Positions 34,019 to 42,883 of a stretch of 64,000 nt of DNA are shown here, one piece after another. Made by a program: the position numbers and the translations under genes. The DNA is from Acidobacteriota bacterium. Lineage in GTDB: Bacteria > Acidobacteriota > Terriglobia > UBA7540. A model generated the notes under the pieces. The model worked only from the letters and a program-made list of their open reading frames with translations, searched no databases and was not told the DNA's origin. The number at the start of each line of letters is the position of its first letter. Positions within the stretch are counted from its first letter, which is position 1. The stretch spans positions 1-64,000 of the forward strand of contig JAJYLL010000009.1 in NCBI GenBank assembly GCA_021787735.1, read 5' to 3'.

Positions 34019-35908
34019 TCAGCCCTGCAGGTGCTCTGCCAGCCACACGACATAACGGCTGTTGCGCTGTCGCACCTCGGCCAGCAGTTCTTCCGGCAAC
34101 TCGTCAATCTTTTCCTTGAAGAAGCGATGATCGCCGTCGGGCGAATCGATGTCGCGGCTGCCGACCAGGTTCCCCAGCCAGAAAACCAGGAACAGATTGC
34201 CGTCCACGCGGCCGCGCGAGGCGTCGCCGAGGTCGTATTCAAGGCCCATGGACACGTATTTCGCGGCAAGTTCGCTTTCATAGCCAAAGGCCCCGGTAGC
34301 GGCAAAATCATTGGCCCGCTTCACCATGCGCTCATAAAGTTTTCGCCAGTGGGAACCTGCGGGCTGGCTCCGCAACACGTCGAAGAGCTGCAACTGAAGT
34401 TCACCGGAGATTTTGTAATTCACGCGGCCTGCTGTTGATTTTCCAATCCGCTCCAGGACTTCCTGCTGCTTCCCGCTGCCGGAATGGATACTGAGCGTGG
34501 TGTCAAAACTCCTGGCCACGTCCGCGAGTTCCGCGACACGCGTCGCAAGTTCCTCGAGCGGCTTTCCGCCAAAATCTCTCTCAACCCGCCCCGGGAGTTC
34601 CGGCCACATCTTGTGATGGCAGTAGTCCAGCAGGCCCACGCCATCCGCCGGCGAGGTGGCCATTGCTACGGGATACGCCTGCCGCTTCTTGAAGCCCAGG
34701 TTGGGCGGGCAAAGCTGGGCGGCCCTGCCGCGTGCCTTCAGCCAGTGCATGTAAAACAGGAGCTCTTTGACAGTGGTCAGCGTCTCTGCTTCGTCGATAG
34801 ACGGTTCGAAATCGAACGCAGTGTCCAGCCTCGCCTCGGCCTTGGCCTTGATGATGTAGCCGTAGAGTTCTTCGTTTAGCTTCAGACTCTGGCCGAACTT
34901 GACGCCAAGGCGAAGGATTTCTGAATCAGTGAATGTATAGTTCCTGCCTTCGAGATCGAAGGACTTTGAGAATTCACTCCGGAGCCATTTCTGCTCAGCA
35001 GCAGTAAAAATTTGCTGGAATCTTTCATTGACGACAGAATCGCTCCAGGGATCCGGATGCCGCGAGTCGGCTTGCAGTTCGAATAGGCGTGAAGTATCTG
35101 TGGTGAATTTGGTGTAGCCGGCGGCGTGGCGGATGGCAGTCTTCACCATTTCAACCGACTGCGCAATCTCCTCCGGGTTGTTGCCGGAGACGATGAAGTG
35201 GTCGGCCTCCGCGTTATAACCCGCGCGCCAGCCGGCGCGAATGGCGGCCCACAGCCCGGCGTGGTAAAGATGCCGGATGGAAACGCGTGTGTGCCCGGTC
35301 GCCACAGGGTTCTCGCCGTCGCGCTGCTCGATCGCGTCCTCGGTGGTCATTTCGCGGGTTGCCGATAGCTGGACCGTGGAGGCCATGTTGACGTGCAGCT
35401 TGTCCAGGATGGTCCTGAACGCATCAAAGACGGCCGGCAAGCTGATTTCCGGATGCCGATTGCCTGCTGCGATGGCAGGCTGCGAGCGTTGTGGCCTGGG
35501 CAGAAACGCCCGGTCAATCTGCTCGGCGAACTTGCGGATGGTTTCGTGGTCGTAGCTGCCGAAAGGAATGAAGCTGAGACGAATTTCTTTCCCCTCAACC
35601 TGAACGTGCTCCGTGCGAATGGGTTCGGCCAGCAGATGGCCCGCTGAAGACGAGTCCACGCCTACATGCATCAACAGGGGCCTGGTTTTGCCATCCGCCG
35701 CGGCATCCACTGCCAGATAACAATTCGCGCCGTTCGCGGGATCCTTTGCAAGAGAACCCGCGTAGGGCTTGAGGCTCGCGAGGTTGAGACCGGCAATGTC
35801 TTTCGCGATATCCTCGCGGGATTTTGCGTCGATCGCACCGTCCCGTGTGTGTTGAACGATTTTGGCCACAACTGCTACAGCTTCATTGAAGTTGAACCGC
35901 GGTTCCAT
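34019..35908 (-). CDS. UxaE-like (tagaturonate epimerase) family protein
   Basis: This is a 629-residue protein without signal or membrane segments. The central and C-terminal parts show the pattern I associate with Thermotoga UxaE: ADHFIV with a following GYTKFTTDTSR, FDFEPSIDEAETLT, a LKARGRAAQLCPPNLGF segment, and LSIHSGSGKQQ. UxaE converts D-tagaturonate to D-fructuronate. The protein is about 150 residues longer than UxaE, with an extra N-terminal region (about 1-150). The ATG at 35908 follows AGGAG by five bases. It converges with the LarA-like gene. A role in galacturonate or related uronate breakdown is the best inference. Confidence 0.6.
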   Translation of the reverse strand: MEPRFNFNEAVAVVAKIVQHTRDGAIDAKSREDIAKDIAGLNLASLKPYAGSLAKDPANGANCYLAVDAAADGKTRPLLMHVGVDSSSAGHLLAEPIRTEHVQVEGKEIRLSFIPFGSYDHETIRKFAEQIDRAFLPRPQRSQPAIAAGNRHPEISLPAVFDAFRTILDKLHVNMASTVQLSATREMTTEDAIEQRDGENPVATGHTRVSIRHLYHAGLWAAIRAGWRAGYNAEADHFIVSGNNPEEIAQSVEMVKTAIRHAAGYTKFTTDTSRLFELQADSRHPDPWSDSVVNERFQQIFTAAEQKWLRSEFSKSFDLEGRNYTFTDSEILRLGVKFGQSLKLNEELYGYIIKAKAEARLDTAFDFEPSIDEAETLTTVKELLFYMHWLKARGRAAQLCPPNLGFKKRQAYPVAMATSPADGVGLLDYCHHKMWPELPGRVERDFGGKPLEELATRVAELADVARSFDTTLSIHSGSGKQQEVLERIGKSTAGRVNYKISGELQLQLFDVLRSQPAGSHWRKLYERMVKRANDFAATGAFGYESELAAKYVSMGLEYDLGDASRGRVDGNLFLVFWLGNLVGSRDIDSPDGDHRFFKEKIDELPEELLAEVRQRNSRYVVWLAEHLQG

Positions 35909-35992
35909 AGCTCTCCTGATCAAAATTGGATTTCTCAATCTTACACCCTGAGTTTGTGCGGAGGGTAGGTGCGTTGCCGGGGAGCCACTTTG

Positions 35993-36478
35993 TTACGCGG
36001 GGTGGCCGGTGCGACCCTGAATCTGGTCAATGGCGTGGGGAAGGACCTTGATGATACTTTCAAGTGACTCGCGGGCCCCACGAGGACTTCCCGGAAGGTT
36101 CACGATCAATTTGCGTTTACTCACTCCGACAACACCCCGCGACAGGGCTGCGAGCGGAGTGTTCCTGGTTCCTTCGGCGCGCATTAACTCGGCAAGGCCG
36201 GGAACTTCTCTTTCGATTACGGATCGGGTAGCTTCGGGAGTTACGTCGCGCGGGCTGAGGCCCGTTCCTCCGGAGGTAAAAACCGCGTCGCAGTCCTGGG
36301 AATTCGTCCAGGCTTCCAGTCGGTTGCGAATCTGTTCGAGCTCGTCCGGGAGCAGTTCGAGCGCCGTCACCTGCCATCCGTGTGATTTCAGAACGTCACG
36401 CACAGCGGGGCCTGAGCGGTCCTCACGCTGTCCCTGGGTGGCCAAATCACTTAAAACCAGAATTTTCGCGCGAAGCAT
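35993..36478 (-). CDS. mog: Molybdopterin adenylyltransferase (MogA/MoaB family)
   Basis: This 161-residue enzyme adenylylates molybdopterin ahead of metal insertion. The fold is shown by ILVLSD at the start, VFTSGGTGLSPRDVTPEAT near residue 67 and VNLPGSPRGARESLE near 127, the MPT-binding loops of the MogA/MoaB/MoeA family. It is the last of three molybdenum-cofactor genes on this strand (moeA, moaC, mog), with 134 bases to moaC. The name moaB would be equally valid. Confidence 0.92.
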   Translation of the reverse strand: MLRAKILVLSDLATQGQREDRSGPAVRDVLKSHGWQVTALELLPDELEQIRNRLEAWTNSQDCDAVFTSGGTGLSPRDVTPEATRSVIEREVPGLAELMRAEGTRNTPLAALSRGVVGVSKRKLIVNLPGSPRGARESLESIIKVLPHAIDQIQGRTGHPA

Positions 36479-36612
36479 AGGTTTGAATTATTAGCTTCTT
36501 CGGAAGCTTGTCCGGCTAGCTTGCATCACGGTTTGCTTCGTCCAGAAGCCGAAGTCCCGCCGGCATCAAGTTGATCCTTCGCTCAGCCTGTTAACCATAC
36601 CTTGAACAGATG

Positions 36613-37140
36613 TCATCTTGATGCGCGAAATTCCCCGGACTTGCCGCCGCTCTTGAACAGAAGCTTCAGGTCTGTGATTTCAATTTCATGATCGACGGCT
36701 TTGCACATATCGTAAACCGTCAGGGCTGCAACGGCTGCGCCAGTCAGTGCCTCCATTTCCACGCCCGTCGGGCCCGTCGATCGCACTGTCGCGGTGATCG
36801 CCACCCCATTCTTGCAGAACTCCGCGCGAACATCAATGTGGCTCAGAAGCAGCGGGTGGCAAAGTGGAATCAATTCTGCCGTGCGCTTGGCCGCGGCAAT
36901 CCCAGCCACGCGCGAAATTTCCAGCGGGTCACCTTTGGGATTGGTTTTGATCTTCCTGCGGGTCTGCGGTTTCATTTTGACCAGCACGCTGGCGACAGCT
37001 TGCCTGTGGGTTTCCGGTTTCGCGGAAACATCAACCATTCGCACCCTCCCCGCGCTGTCATAATGGCTCAAGGTCTTCTTTTTTCCTGCAGTGGTTTTCT
37101 TTTTCAATTCTTTCGCCCTCTTGTTCTGGAGCGGCAACAA
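36613..37140 (-). CDS. moaC: Cyclic pyranopterin monophosphate synthase
   Basis: This protein completes the MoaA/MoaC conversion of GTP to cPMP in molybdenum cofactor synthesis. LSHYDSAGRVRMVDVSAKPET marks the N-terminus, LIPLCHPLLLSHIDV the active-site loop and GPTGVEMEALTGAAVAALT the hexamer core. The ORF-track start overlaps moeA. No ATG lies between the moeA stop and the conserved domain, so the true start must be a TTG. I use 37140, one base after the moeA stop, but 37071 is possible. Tight spacing shows cotranscription with moeA. No moaA is in the window. Confidence 0.92.
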   Translation of the reverse strand: MLPLQNKRAKELKKKTTAGKKKTLSHYDSAGRVRMVDVSAKPETHRQAVASVLVKMKPQTRRKIKTNPKGDPLEISRVAGIAAAKRTAELIPLCHPLLLSHIDVRAEFCKNGVAITATVRSTGPTGVEMEALTGAAVAALTVYDMCKAVDHEIEITDLKLLFKSGGKSGEFRASR

Positions 37141-37141
37141 C

Positions 37142-38380
37142 CTAACTTGAAATGGGAAGCACATCCACCCAGTTACCCGCAGCAGGCGATGGCTGTCCGC
37201 CGTGGACGACCAGGAAACAATTAGCTTCCGCGACTCCCACGAGATCGCCCGATCCCTGCCAGCCGACGACGCTGACAACCGGGTCGTCATCCCGAGATTC
37301 GATCCTTGCTGGCGTGAAGATGGTTAACCCCGCTGGGTGCCGCACCGGTTTTGCCAGCCGCGCCCGAAGGAAAGCTGGCCGCTCGAATCCGCTGCCCATC
37401 AGCGCGCCGATTGCAGGCCGCGCAAAAAGGTTACAGGTTACAAAGGTAGAGACGGGATTTCCCGGTAGTCCGAAAAAGAACTTACCCTGAACTCGGCCGA
37501 AAACCAGAGGCTTGCCGGGGCGGATTGCGACGCTGCGAAAATAAAACTCCGCGCCAAGGTCCGCGAGAACGTCTTCAACAAAATCGTACTTGCCCATGGA
37601 CACTCCCCCGCTCAGCAGGAGCATATCGGCTTCAAGAGCCTTCTCGATGAGGTTCTGCAACGCGTCCTTTTGGTCCGGACCGATCCCAATTTCCCATGGA
37701 TTTCCGCCTGCAGAGGTTACCACGGCCGCCAGCATTGCAGAGTTACTGTTTCGAACCTGGTACCATTCTGGCCGGCGGTCAATCGGGACCACCTCATCAC
37801 CTGTAGGAATGATGGCTATTCGCGGACGGATGGAGACGGTTGCATGAGTTTTGCCGACCGAGGCGAGAAGTCCAACCTCGCCTGCTCGCAAGCGCCTCCC
37901 TTTAGCCAGGACACGTTGCCCAGCCTGGGCTTCGCTTCCTTTGCGAACGACATTTTCGAACGCAGCCGCGGGCCTCTCGATCTCGATTTTGTCGCCCTGG
38001 GGCCGCGTGTGTTCGATCATGACAACTGCATCCGTGCCTGTGGGCAGCGGCGCTCCGGTCATGATGGCGGCGCAATGGCCGGGTCCGATTTCTGCTTTGA
38101 AATATTCCCCAGCGCGTATTTCTCCGTCGAGAATAAGCACGGAGCCGGCCTGACTGACGTCTTCAGACCGCACGGCGAAACCATCGCGCGTGGAGCGGTT
38201 AAAGGGCGGATAATCACGATCAGCAGTTACGTCTTCAGCAAGGACACGGGCCCATGCCTGGCCGAGAGGGACAACTTCAGTTGCGGGGGCTGCGCCGGCT
38301 GAGGTGAGCCTGGCCTCGACTTCCGAGAGTGCCTCTTCAAAGCTCAGCATCTTTGTAACCGGAGGCGAGCCTGCTCTCAT
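37142..38380 (-). CDS. moeA: Molybdopterin molybdenumtransferase
   Basis: This 412-residue enzyme inserts molybdate into adenylylated molybdopterin. Domain blocks are visible in order: the N-terminal FNRSTRDGFAV, GHCAAIMTGAPLPTGTDAVV near 100, PTGDEVVPI in the MogA-like domain, SGGVSMGKYDFVEDVL near 253, RPGKPLVFG and GLPGNPVSTFV, and a C-terminal beta domain. It is first of the moeA-moaC-mog set, and its stop is one base from the probable moaC start. The upstream gap to purA is 39 bases, so purA may share the transcript. Confidence 0.95.
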   Translation of the reverse strand: MRAGSPPVTKMLSFEEALSEVEARLTSAGAAPATEVVPLGQAWARVLAEDVTADRDYPPFNRSTRDGFAVRSEDVSQAGSVLILDGEIRAGEYFKAEIGPGHCAAIMTGAPLPTGTDAVVMIEHTRPQGDKIEIERPAAAFENVVRKGSEAQAGQRVLAKGRRLRAGEVGLLASVGKTHATVSIRPRIAIIPTGDEVVPIDRRPEWYQVRNSNSAMLAAVVTSAGGNPWEIGIGPDQKDALQNLIEKALEADMLLLSGGVSMGKYDFVEDVLADLGAEFYFRSVAIRPGKPLVFGRVQGKFFFGLPGNPVSTFVTCNLFARPAIGALMGSGFERPAFLRARLAKPVRHPAGLTIFTPARIESRDDDPVVSVVGWQGSGDLVGVAEANCFLVVHGGQPSPAAGNWVDVLPISS

Positions 38381-38419
38381 CGAAATGCGCTCACAGACAA
38401 AGAATCACCGAAGTCTGGG

Positions 38420-39748
38420 CTATTTGGATCGGATGAGGTTGGCCAGCCGGCTTTCGTTGCACCAGATGGCCTGCCCACGCCCGGGTCCCGTTGAGACCAT
38501 GGCAATCTCCACGCCCACTTGGTCAGAAAGGAAATGGAGATAGTCCTGCGCTTTTTGGGGAAGCTGTGAGAATTCCTGCAGCCCAAACGTCGACTGCTTC
38601 CAGCCGGGAAGAACACGATAGTGAACTTTGATCTGATCGAGAATGTCGACGTCCGCAGGGAAACTGGTGAACCGCTCTCCCCTGTATTCGTATTCCATTC
38701 CCACCGGGATTTCGTCGAGGGTGTCCAGAATATCGAGCTTGGTGATGATCATTGCGCTCAGCCCGTTCACTCTAGCGCCGTAACGCGCAGCTGGCACGTC
38801 AAACCAGCCGCAGCGGCGCGGGCGGCCGGTCACAGCTCCGTATTCGCTTCCCCGAGCCCTCAATTCCTCGCCGTCACCGCCAAGGATTTCCGTCGGGAAT
38901 GGTCCGCTGCCCACTCGCGTTGTGTAAGCCTTTGAAATGCCAATCACGGAACCAATTCTGGTTGGCCCTACGCCTGTGCCCGTTGCGGCGCCGCCGGCCG
39001 ATGAGTTCGAAGAAGTCACAAACGGATAGGTCCCGTGATCGATATCGAGCAAGGTGCCCTGTGCTCCTTCGAACAGGATACGCTTGCCTCGATCCATTTC
39101 ATCGTTGAGATATTCTGACGCATCAACCAGCATCGGAAGCAGTGCGCGGGCCTTCTCGATATACTCGCCGATCCACTCGTCGCCGCCGAAAGAGGCACCG
39201 TCGAACAGCGCTGAAGCGATGCGGTCCTTTTCCGAAAGCACGGCCTTGCACTTGCGGAGAAATGCTTCCGGATTGCGCAGGTCACCCGTGCGGAGCCCGC
39301 GACGGCCAGCCTTGTCTTCGTAGGTTGGCCCAATCCCTTTTGCCGTGGTACCGATCTTTCCCACCCCGCGCGCCTGCTCGGCCGCCACTTCGTGGCTGCG
39401 GTGGTAGGGCATGATCAGATGGGCCCGGTCGCTGATTTTGAGTCTTTCACGTGCGTTCAGGCCGTCACCTTCCAGGCCGTCAAGCTCCCGCAGCAAAGCA
39501 TCAGGGTTAACAACCACGCCCTGGCCTATGACCGCAATTTTTCCGGGCCGCAGGATCCCTGTGGGAACCAGTTGCAGGATGAACTTGTTGTCGTCGATGA
39601 CGACTGTATGTCCGGCGTTGGCGCCGCCTTGATAGCGGGCGATGATGTCGAAATACTCTGAAAGTGAGTCGACGATCTTGCCCTTGCCCTCGTCGCCCCA
39701 TTGGAGGCCGACGATTGCAACATTGTTACTTCCCTCGCTCGTTTTCAT
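38420..39748 (-). CDS. purA: Adenylosuccinate synthetase
   Basis: This protein joins IMP and aspartate using GTP in AMP synthesis. The 442-residue length is normal. VGLQWGDEGKGKIVD near residue 13 is the P-loop with the catalytic Asp, followed by NAGHTVV, GIGPTYEDKAGRRGLR, EGAQGTLLDIDHGTYPFVTSSN and TGRPRRCGWFD. The stop lies 39 bases before moeA on the same strand. I see no PurR-like site or purine riboswitch upstream. Confidence 0.97.
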   Translation of the reverse strand: MKTSEGSNNVAIVGLQWGDEGKGKIVDSLSEYFDIIARYQGGANAGHTVVIDDNKFILQLVPTGILRPGKIAVIGQGVVVNPDALLRELDGLEGDGLNARERLKISDRAHLIMPYHRSHEVAAEQARGVGKIGTTAKGIGPTYEDKAGRRGLRTGDLRNPEAFLRKCKAVLSEKDRIASALFDGASFGGDEWIGEYIEKARALLPMLVDASEYLNDEMDRGKRILFEGAQGTLLDIDHGTYPFVTSSNSSAGGAATGTGVGPTRIGSVIGISKAYTTRVGSGPFPTEILGGDGEELRARGSEYGAVTGRPRRCGWFDVPAARYGARVNGLSAMIITKLDILDTLDEIPVGMEYEYRGERFTSFPADVDILDQIKVHYRVLPGWKQSTFGLQEFSQLPQKAQDYLHFLSDQVGVEIAMVSTGPGRGQAIWCNESRLANLIRSK

Positions 39749-39899
39749 ATTTTAGATCGCTGCCTTCTTCGTTACATTTTAACCTGCTTAAGAGAACAGG
39801 TGGCTAATCGACGCGGAAAACCCTTTCCCTGTTCGGAAACAGGGAAGCGGAATTTTGAAGGCTTTCCCGGTTCTGCCAGTCGCTTGAGGCCAGATAAGG

Positions 39900-40229
39900 C
39901 TAGAGATTCTTTTCCAGCAGCCTGGCAAGGGTGTCTTTTGACGTTGCCCCGACAAGCTGTTCTTTGATTTCCCCGTTCTTAAAGACCAGGAGCGTAGGAA
40001 TGCTTCGGATATTGTAGCGGCTTGTCACTAACTGGTTTTCGTCCACATTCAGCTTTCCGACTTTTGCCCGTCCGACATACTCGCCTGCAATCGCTTCCAC
40101 CGCCGGTGCAATCATCCGGCAGGGCGCGCACCACTCGGCCCAGAAGTCCACAAGCACCGGCTTGTCAGACTTCAGGACTTCCTGCTCAAAATTCTGGTCA
40201 CTAAACTCAAGGATGTTACCTCCAGCCAT
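39900..40229 (-). CDS. trxA: Thioredoxin
   Basis: This is a 109-residue cytoplasmic thioredoxin with DFWAEWCAPCRMIAP (active-site CAPC at about 32-35), the cis-Pro segment IRSIPTLLVFKNG and the usual length. The CAPC dipeptide differs from the CGPC of E. coli Trx1 but is frequent in this lineage and in some Trx paralogues. It lies 29 bases after glgA on the same strand, probably as a shared transcript of convenience. Confidence 0.95.
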   Translation of the reverse strand: MAGGNILEFSDQNFEQEVLKSDKPVLVDFWAEWCAPCRMIAPAVEAIAGEYVGRAKVGKLNVDENQLVTSRYNIRSIPTLLVFKNGEIKEQLVGATSKDTLARLLEKNL

Positions 40230-40258
40230 CTGTCGAATCCTCCCGGTGAATACGAAAT

Positions 40259-41737
40259 TTAAGAAAACGGAACTGCGCTGGACGCCCTTCCCTGGGCACT
40301 GGTTGCGTATAGGGTTTCGTAAAGGGCTGCATATTTTTTAGCCGATTGCGTCCACGAAAAATCTTCGCGCATGCAGTTTTGTTGCAGTCTGGACCAGGTA
40401 TCCCTGTCGCGGAACGTGGCGATGGCGCGTTGGAGACACGCAAGCAGTGCTACTGGCGAGTACTGCCGGAACCGGAATCCCGTACCCTTTTCTCCATCGA
40501 AGGGCTGGACGGTGTCATCCAGGCCGCCCGTCGCCCTTACTACTGGCACTGTACCATATTTCATGCTGTAGATCTGGTTCAGTCCGCATGGTTCGTAGCG
40601 CGAAGGCATCAGGAACATATCGGCGCCGGCCTCAATCTGGTGGGCTAGGGTGTCGTCATACGCCACCTTGACCAGAAACTTCTCCGGATACTTCTCCGCC
40701 ATTGAAAGAAATAGCTCTTCGTACTCCGGCTCACCGGTCCCGAGCGCTACGACGTAAATCTCCTCCCGCAATAACTCATCGGCAACTTGCGCAATCAGGT
40801 CGAACCCCTTTTGCTTAACAAACCTTGACACGATGCCGAGGACAGGCCGTTCCATAACAGGATCCTGAATTCCCAGCTTTTGAAGCAGAACTTTCTTGCA
40901 GGATGCCTTTCCCTGCATGCCTTCCGGCGTATAGTTCGCGGGAATCAGCTTGTCTGTGGCGGGGTTCCAGTCTTCGTAATCGACCCCATTCAGAATTCCA
41001 ATCAGATGATCGGCGCGGCTTCGCAGGACGCCTTCAAGCCCGTGGCCGAATTCGTCGGTCTGGATTTCCTGAGCGTATTTCTGACTCACGGTGGAAACGA
41101 AATCAGAGAAGACGATGCCGCCCTTCAGCAGGTTAAGCTTGCCGTAATATTCCAGGCCTTCGATTCGGAAGAGATCCTTATTAATGGATATTTGAGGCAT
41201 AATTTCCGGTGGAAAGAGCCCCTGATAGCCGATGTTATGGATGGTGAACAGTACGGAGGTATTTGCGTAAAACGGGTCGTCCAGATAAAGGCTGCGGAGA
41301 TATACCGGAACCAGGGCAGACTGCCAGTCGTGGCAATGAATCACAGCGGGCGGCGTTGACGAACGCTTGATGAATTCCAGTGCCGCCATGGAAAACGCCG
41401 CAAAACGCCCGCCGTTGTCGGGATAATCCTTTCCGTTGGCCATGTAAAGCTGATCGCGGTCGAACAATTCGGGGCATTCCATCAGATATGTTCGGACGCC
41501 ATTAACTTCGCCGGCAATCTGTATGGCTGCAAACTTGAACCCTGCAGAGAGAGGGACCGTGAGGCTTCCTGCGCCTGGAACTACGGCACCGGGCTTTGTG
41601 ATCCTGTACCGTGGAAGAAAGACTTCAACCTCATAGCCAAGCGATGCCAGCGCCTTCGGCAACGCGCCAACAACGTCGGCAAGCCCTCCGGTTTTCGAGT
41701 AGGGCACGCTTTCCGACGCAACAAAAACTATTTTCAT
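40259..41737 (-). CDS. glgA: Glycogen synthase (ADP-glucose, GT5)
   Basis: This protein transfers glucose from ADP-glucose to the growing alpha-1,4-glucan. The 492-residue length fits. KTGGLADVVGALPKAL near residue 15 is the donor-binding loop, VIHCHDWQSALVPVY and LFTIHNIGYQG lie in the N-terminal domain, and SRYEPCGLNQIYSMKYGT with VVRATGGLDDTV forms the C-terminal catalytic end. A promoter with TTGACT-17-TAATTT lies 40 bases before the start. No other glg gene is in the window. Confidence 0.96.
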   Translation of the reverse strand: MKIVFVASESVPYSKTGGLADVVGALPKALASLGYEVEVFLPRYRITKPGAVVPGAGSLTVPLSAGFKFAAIQIAGEVNGVRTYLMECPELFDRDQLYMANGKDYPDNGGRFAAFSMAALEFIKRSSTPPAVIHCHDWQSALVPVYLRSLYLDDPFYANTSVLFTIHNIGYQGLFPPEIMPQISINKDLFRIEGLEYYGKLNLLKGGIVFSDFVSTVSQKYAQEIQTDEFGHGLEGVLRSRADHLIGILNGVDYEDWNPATDKLIPANYTPEGMQGKASCKKVLLQKLGIQDPVMERPVLGIVSRFVKQKGFDLIAQVADELLREEIYVVALGTGEPEYEELFLSMAEKYPEKFLVKVAYDDTLAHQIEAGADMFLMPSRYEPCGLNQIYSMKYGTVPVVRATGGLDDTVQPFDGEKGTGFRFRQYSPVALLACLQRAIATFRDRDTWSRLQQNCMREDFSWTQSAKKYAALYETLYATSAQGRASSAVPFS

Positions 41738-41778
41738 GGGGATAATCCAATGAAGTTGCTACAGACACTTAATAGGCT

Positions 41779-41807
41779 AAATTAGAGGATGCGGTCAGCA
41801 AAGTCAA
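41779..41807 (-). promoter_or_regulatory. Candidate sigma70 promoter of glgA
   Basis: On the minus strand TTGACT, 17 bases, TAATTT lies about 40 bases before the glgA start, giving a leader of about 36 bases. The -35 box matches 5/6 and the -10 box 4/6. Confidence 0.5.
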
Positions 41808-41980
41808 GGTTCTGGATTTGAGGGTAGCCGTTCAATTTGATGCGATAGAGGCCTTACACTGGCATGTGACGAGTTAAACTCGCTGCGACAGCTCACGAAC
41901 CGCGCGACTTCAATCCGGATGACCTGATAAGTAAATGAATCGGCTTTGCCCAAGTCAGGTCTCTTTGTTACGAACTTCCT

Positions 41981-42778
41981 ATGGTTCATCGCCAACGGCC
42001 AAAGCTGGGACAACATTTTCTCTCTGATGCTCGTTACTGTTCACGGATAGCTGATGCGCTGGATCTGTGTCCCGGCGACCTTGTCATCGAAATCGGTCCG
42101 GGCCACGGAGCCGTGACGGGCCTGCTGGCTTCGCGAGTGAGCAGGTTGGTGGCCATTGAGCTTGATACCGAACTCGCGGCCGAGCTTCGACAAAAGTTCG
42201 CAGAAACGCCTGAAATTGAAATCATCCAGGGCGACGTTCTTCAAACCGACATCGGTGAGATCTGCCGGCACCATGGTGTGGACCGCTGCTATGTGGTTGG
42301 CAATCTTCCTTACTACATAACTTCTCCGATTATTCATCATGCCCTGCAATTTGCCGCGCAAGTTCGCGCCATGGGGTTGCTGGTCCAGCGCGAGGTTTCC
42401 GACCGACTGGTTGCACAACCAGGTTCACGTGATTATGGTTATTTGACTGTCTTTACCCAACTCTATTCATCTGCGCGCGTCGTGTTCCAGGTGCCGCCGG
42501 GGGCTTTTTCGCCGCCGCCCAAAGTTCACTCAGCCTTTGTCCGATTTGATATGCGAGCGGGCGGCCCGATCGTGAGTTCGGAAAGCGAAGAAGGCCTGCT
42601 GCGGTTTCTGAAGCAGTCCTTTGCTTACAAACGGAAGAAGCTTCTGAATTGCCTCGCTCCGGTTTACTCGCGGCCAAAGGTTGAGCAGGAACTCGGGCGA
42701 CTAGGAGTACCCTTGGGCGCAAGAGCCGAGCAGCTTTCGCTTAAGCAATTTGTGGAGTTGTTTCTGGCCCTTCGCTGA
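41981..42778 (+). CDS. rsmA: 16S rRNA (adenine1518/1519-N6)-dimethyltransferase
   Basis: This 265-residue KsgA-type enzyme dimethylates two adjacent adenines in helix 45 of 16S rRNA. KLGQHFLSD opens the family fold, VIEIGPGHGAVTGLL is the SAM loop, DVLQTDI follows, and VVGNLPYYITSPII contains the NLPY catalytic motif. The C-terminal helical region KQSFAYKRKKLLNCL is normal. It is followed after about 100 bases by the RNase J gene with its own promoter, so coupling is not required. Confidence 0.96.
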   Translation: MVHRQRPKLGQHFLSDARYCSRIADALDLCPGDLVIEIGPGHGAVTGLLASRVSRLVAIELDTELAAELRQKFAETPEIEIIQGDVLQTDIGEICRHHGVDRCYVVGNLPYYITSPIIHHALQFAAQVRAMGLLVQREVSDRLVAQPGSRDYGYLTVFTQLYSSARVVFQVPPGAFSPPPKVHSAFVRFDMRAGGPIVSSESEEGLLRFLKQSFAYKRKKLLNCLAPVYSRPKVEQELGRLGVPLGARAEQLSLKQFVELFLALR

Positions 42779-42822
42779 GCCGCGAGGCGCGATGCGGGGC
42801 TGGCGCTCCGGTCGTGCAAGGC

Positions 42823-42852
42823 TCGACCATGCGGCGCCCTGAGAGCTATGAT
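42823..42852 (+). promoter_or_regulatory. Candidate promoter of the RNase J gene
   Basis: TCGACC, 18 bases, TATGAT lies 32 bases before the proposed ATC start. The -10 box matches 5/6. If real, the transcript starts near 42859, leaving a leader just long enough for the AGGAGG at 42871. This supports translation from 42884 and not from the internal ATG at 42944. Confidence 0.45.
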
Positions 42853-42870
42853 AAGATTCGAATGAAAGCG

Positions 42871-42876
42871 AGGAGG
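42871..42876 (+). promoter_or_regulatory. Perfect ribosome binding site before an ATC codon
   Basis: AGGAGG lies seven bases before ATC at 42884. No ATG, GTG or TTG occurs in the RNase J frame between this site and 42944, which is already inside the conserved catalytic domain. This site therefore decides the start. Confidence 0.75.
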
Positions 42877-42883
42877 AACGAAC

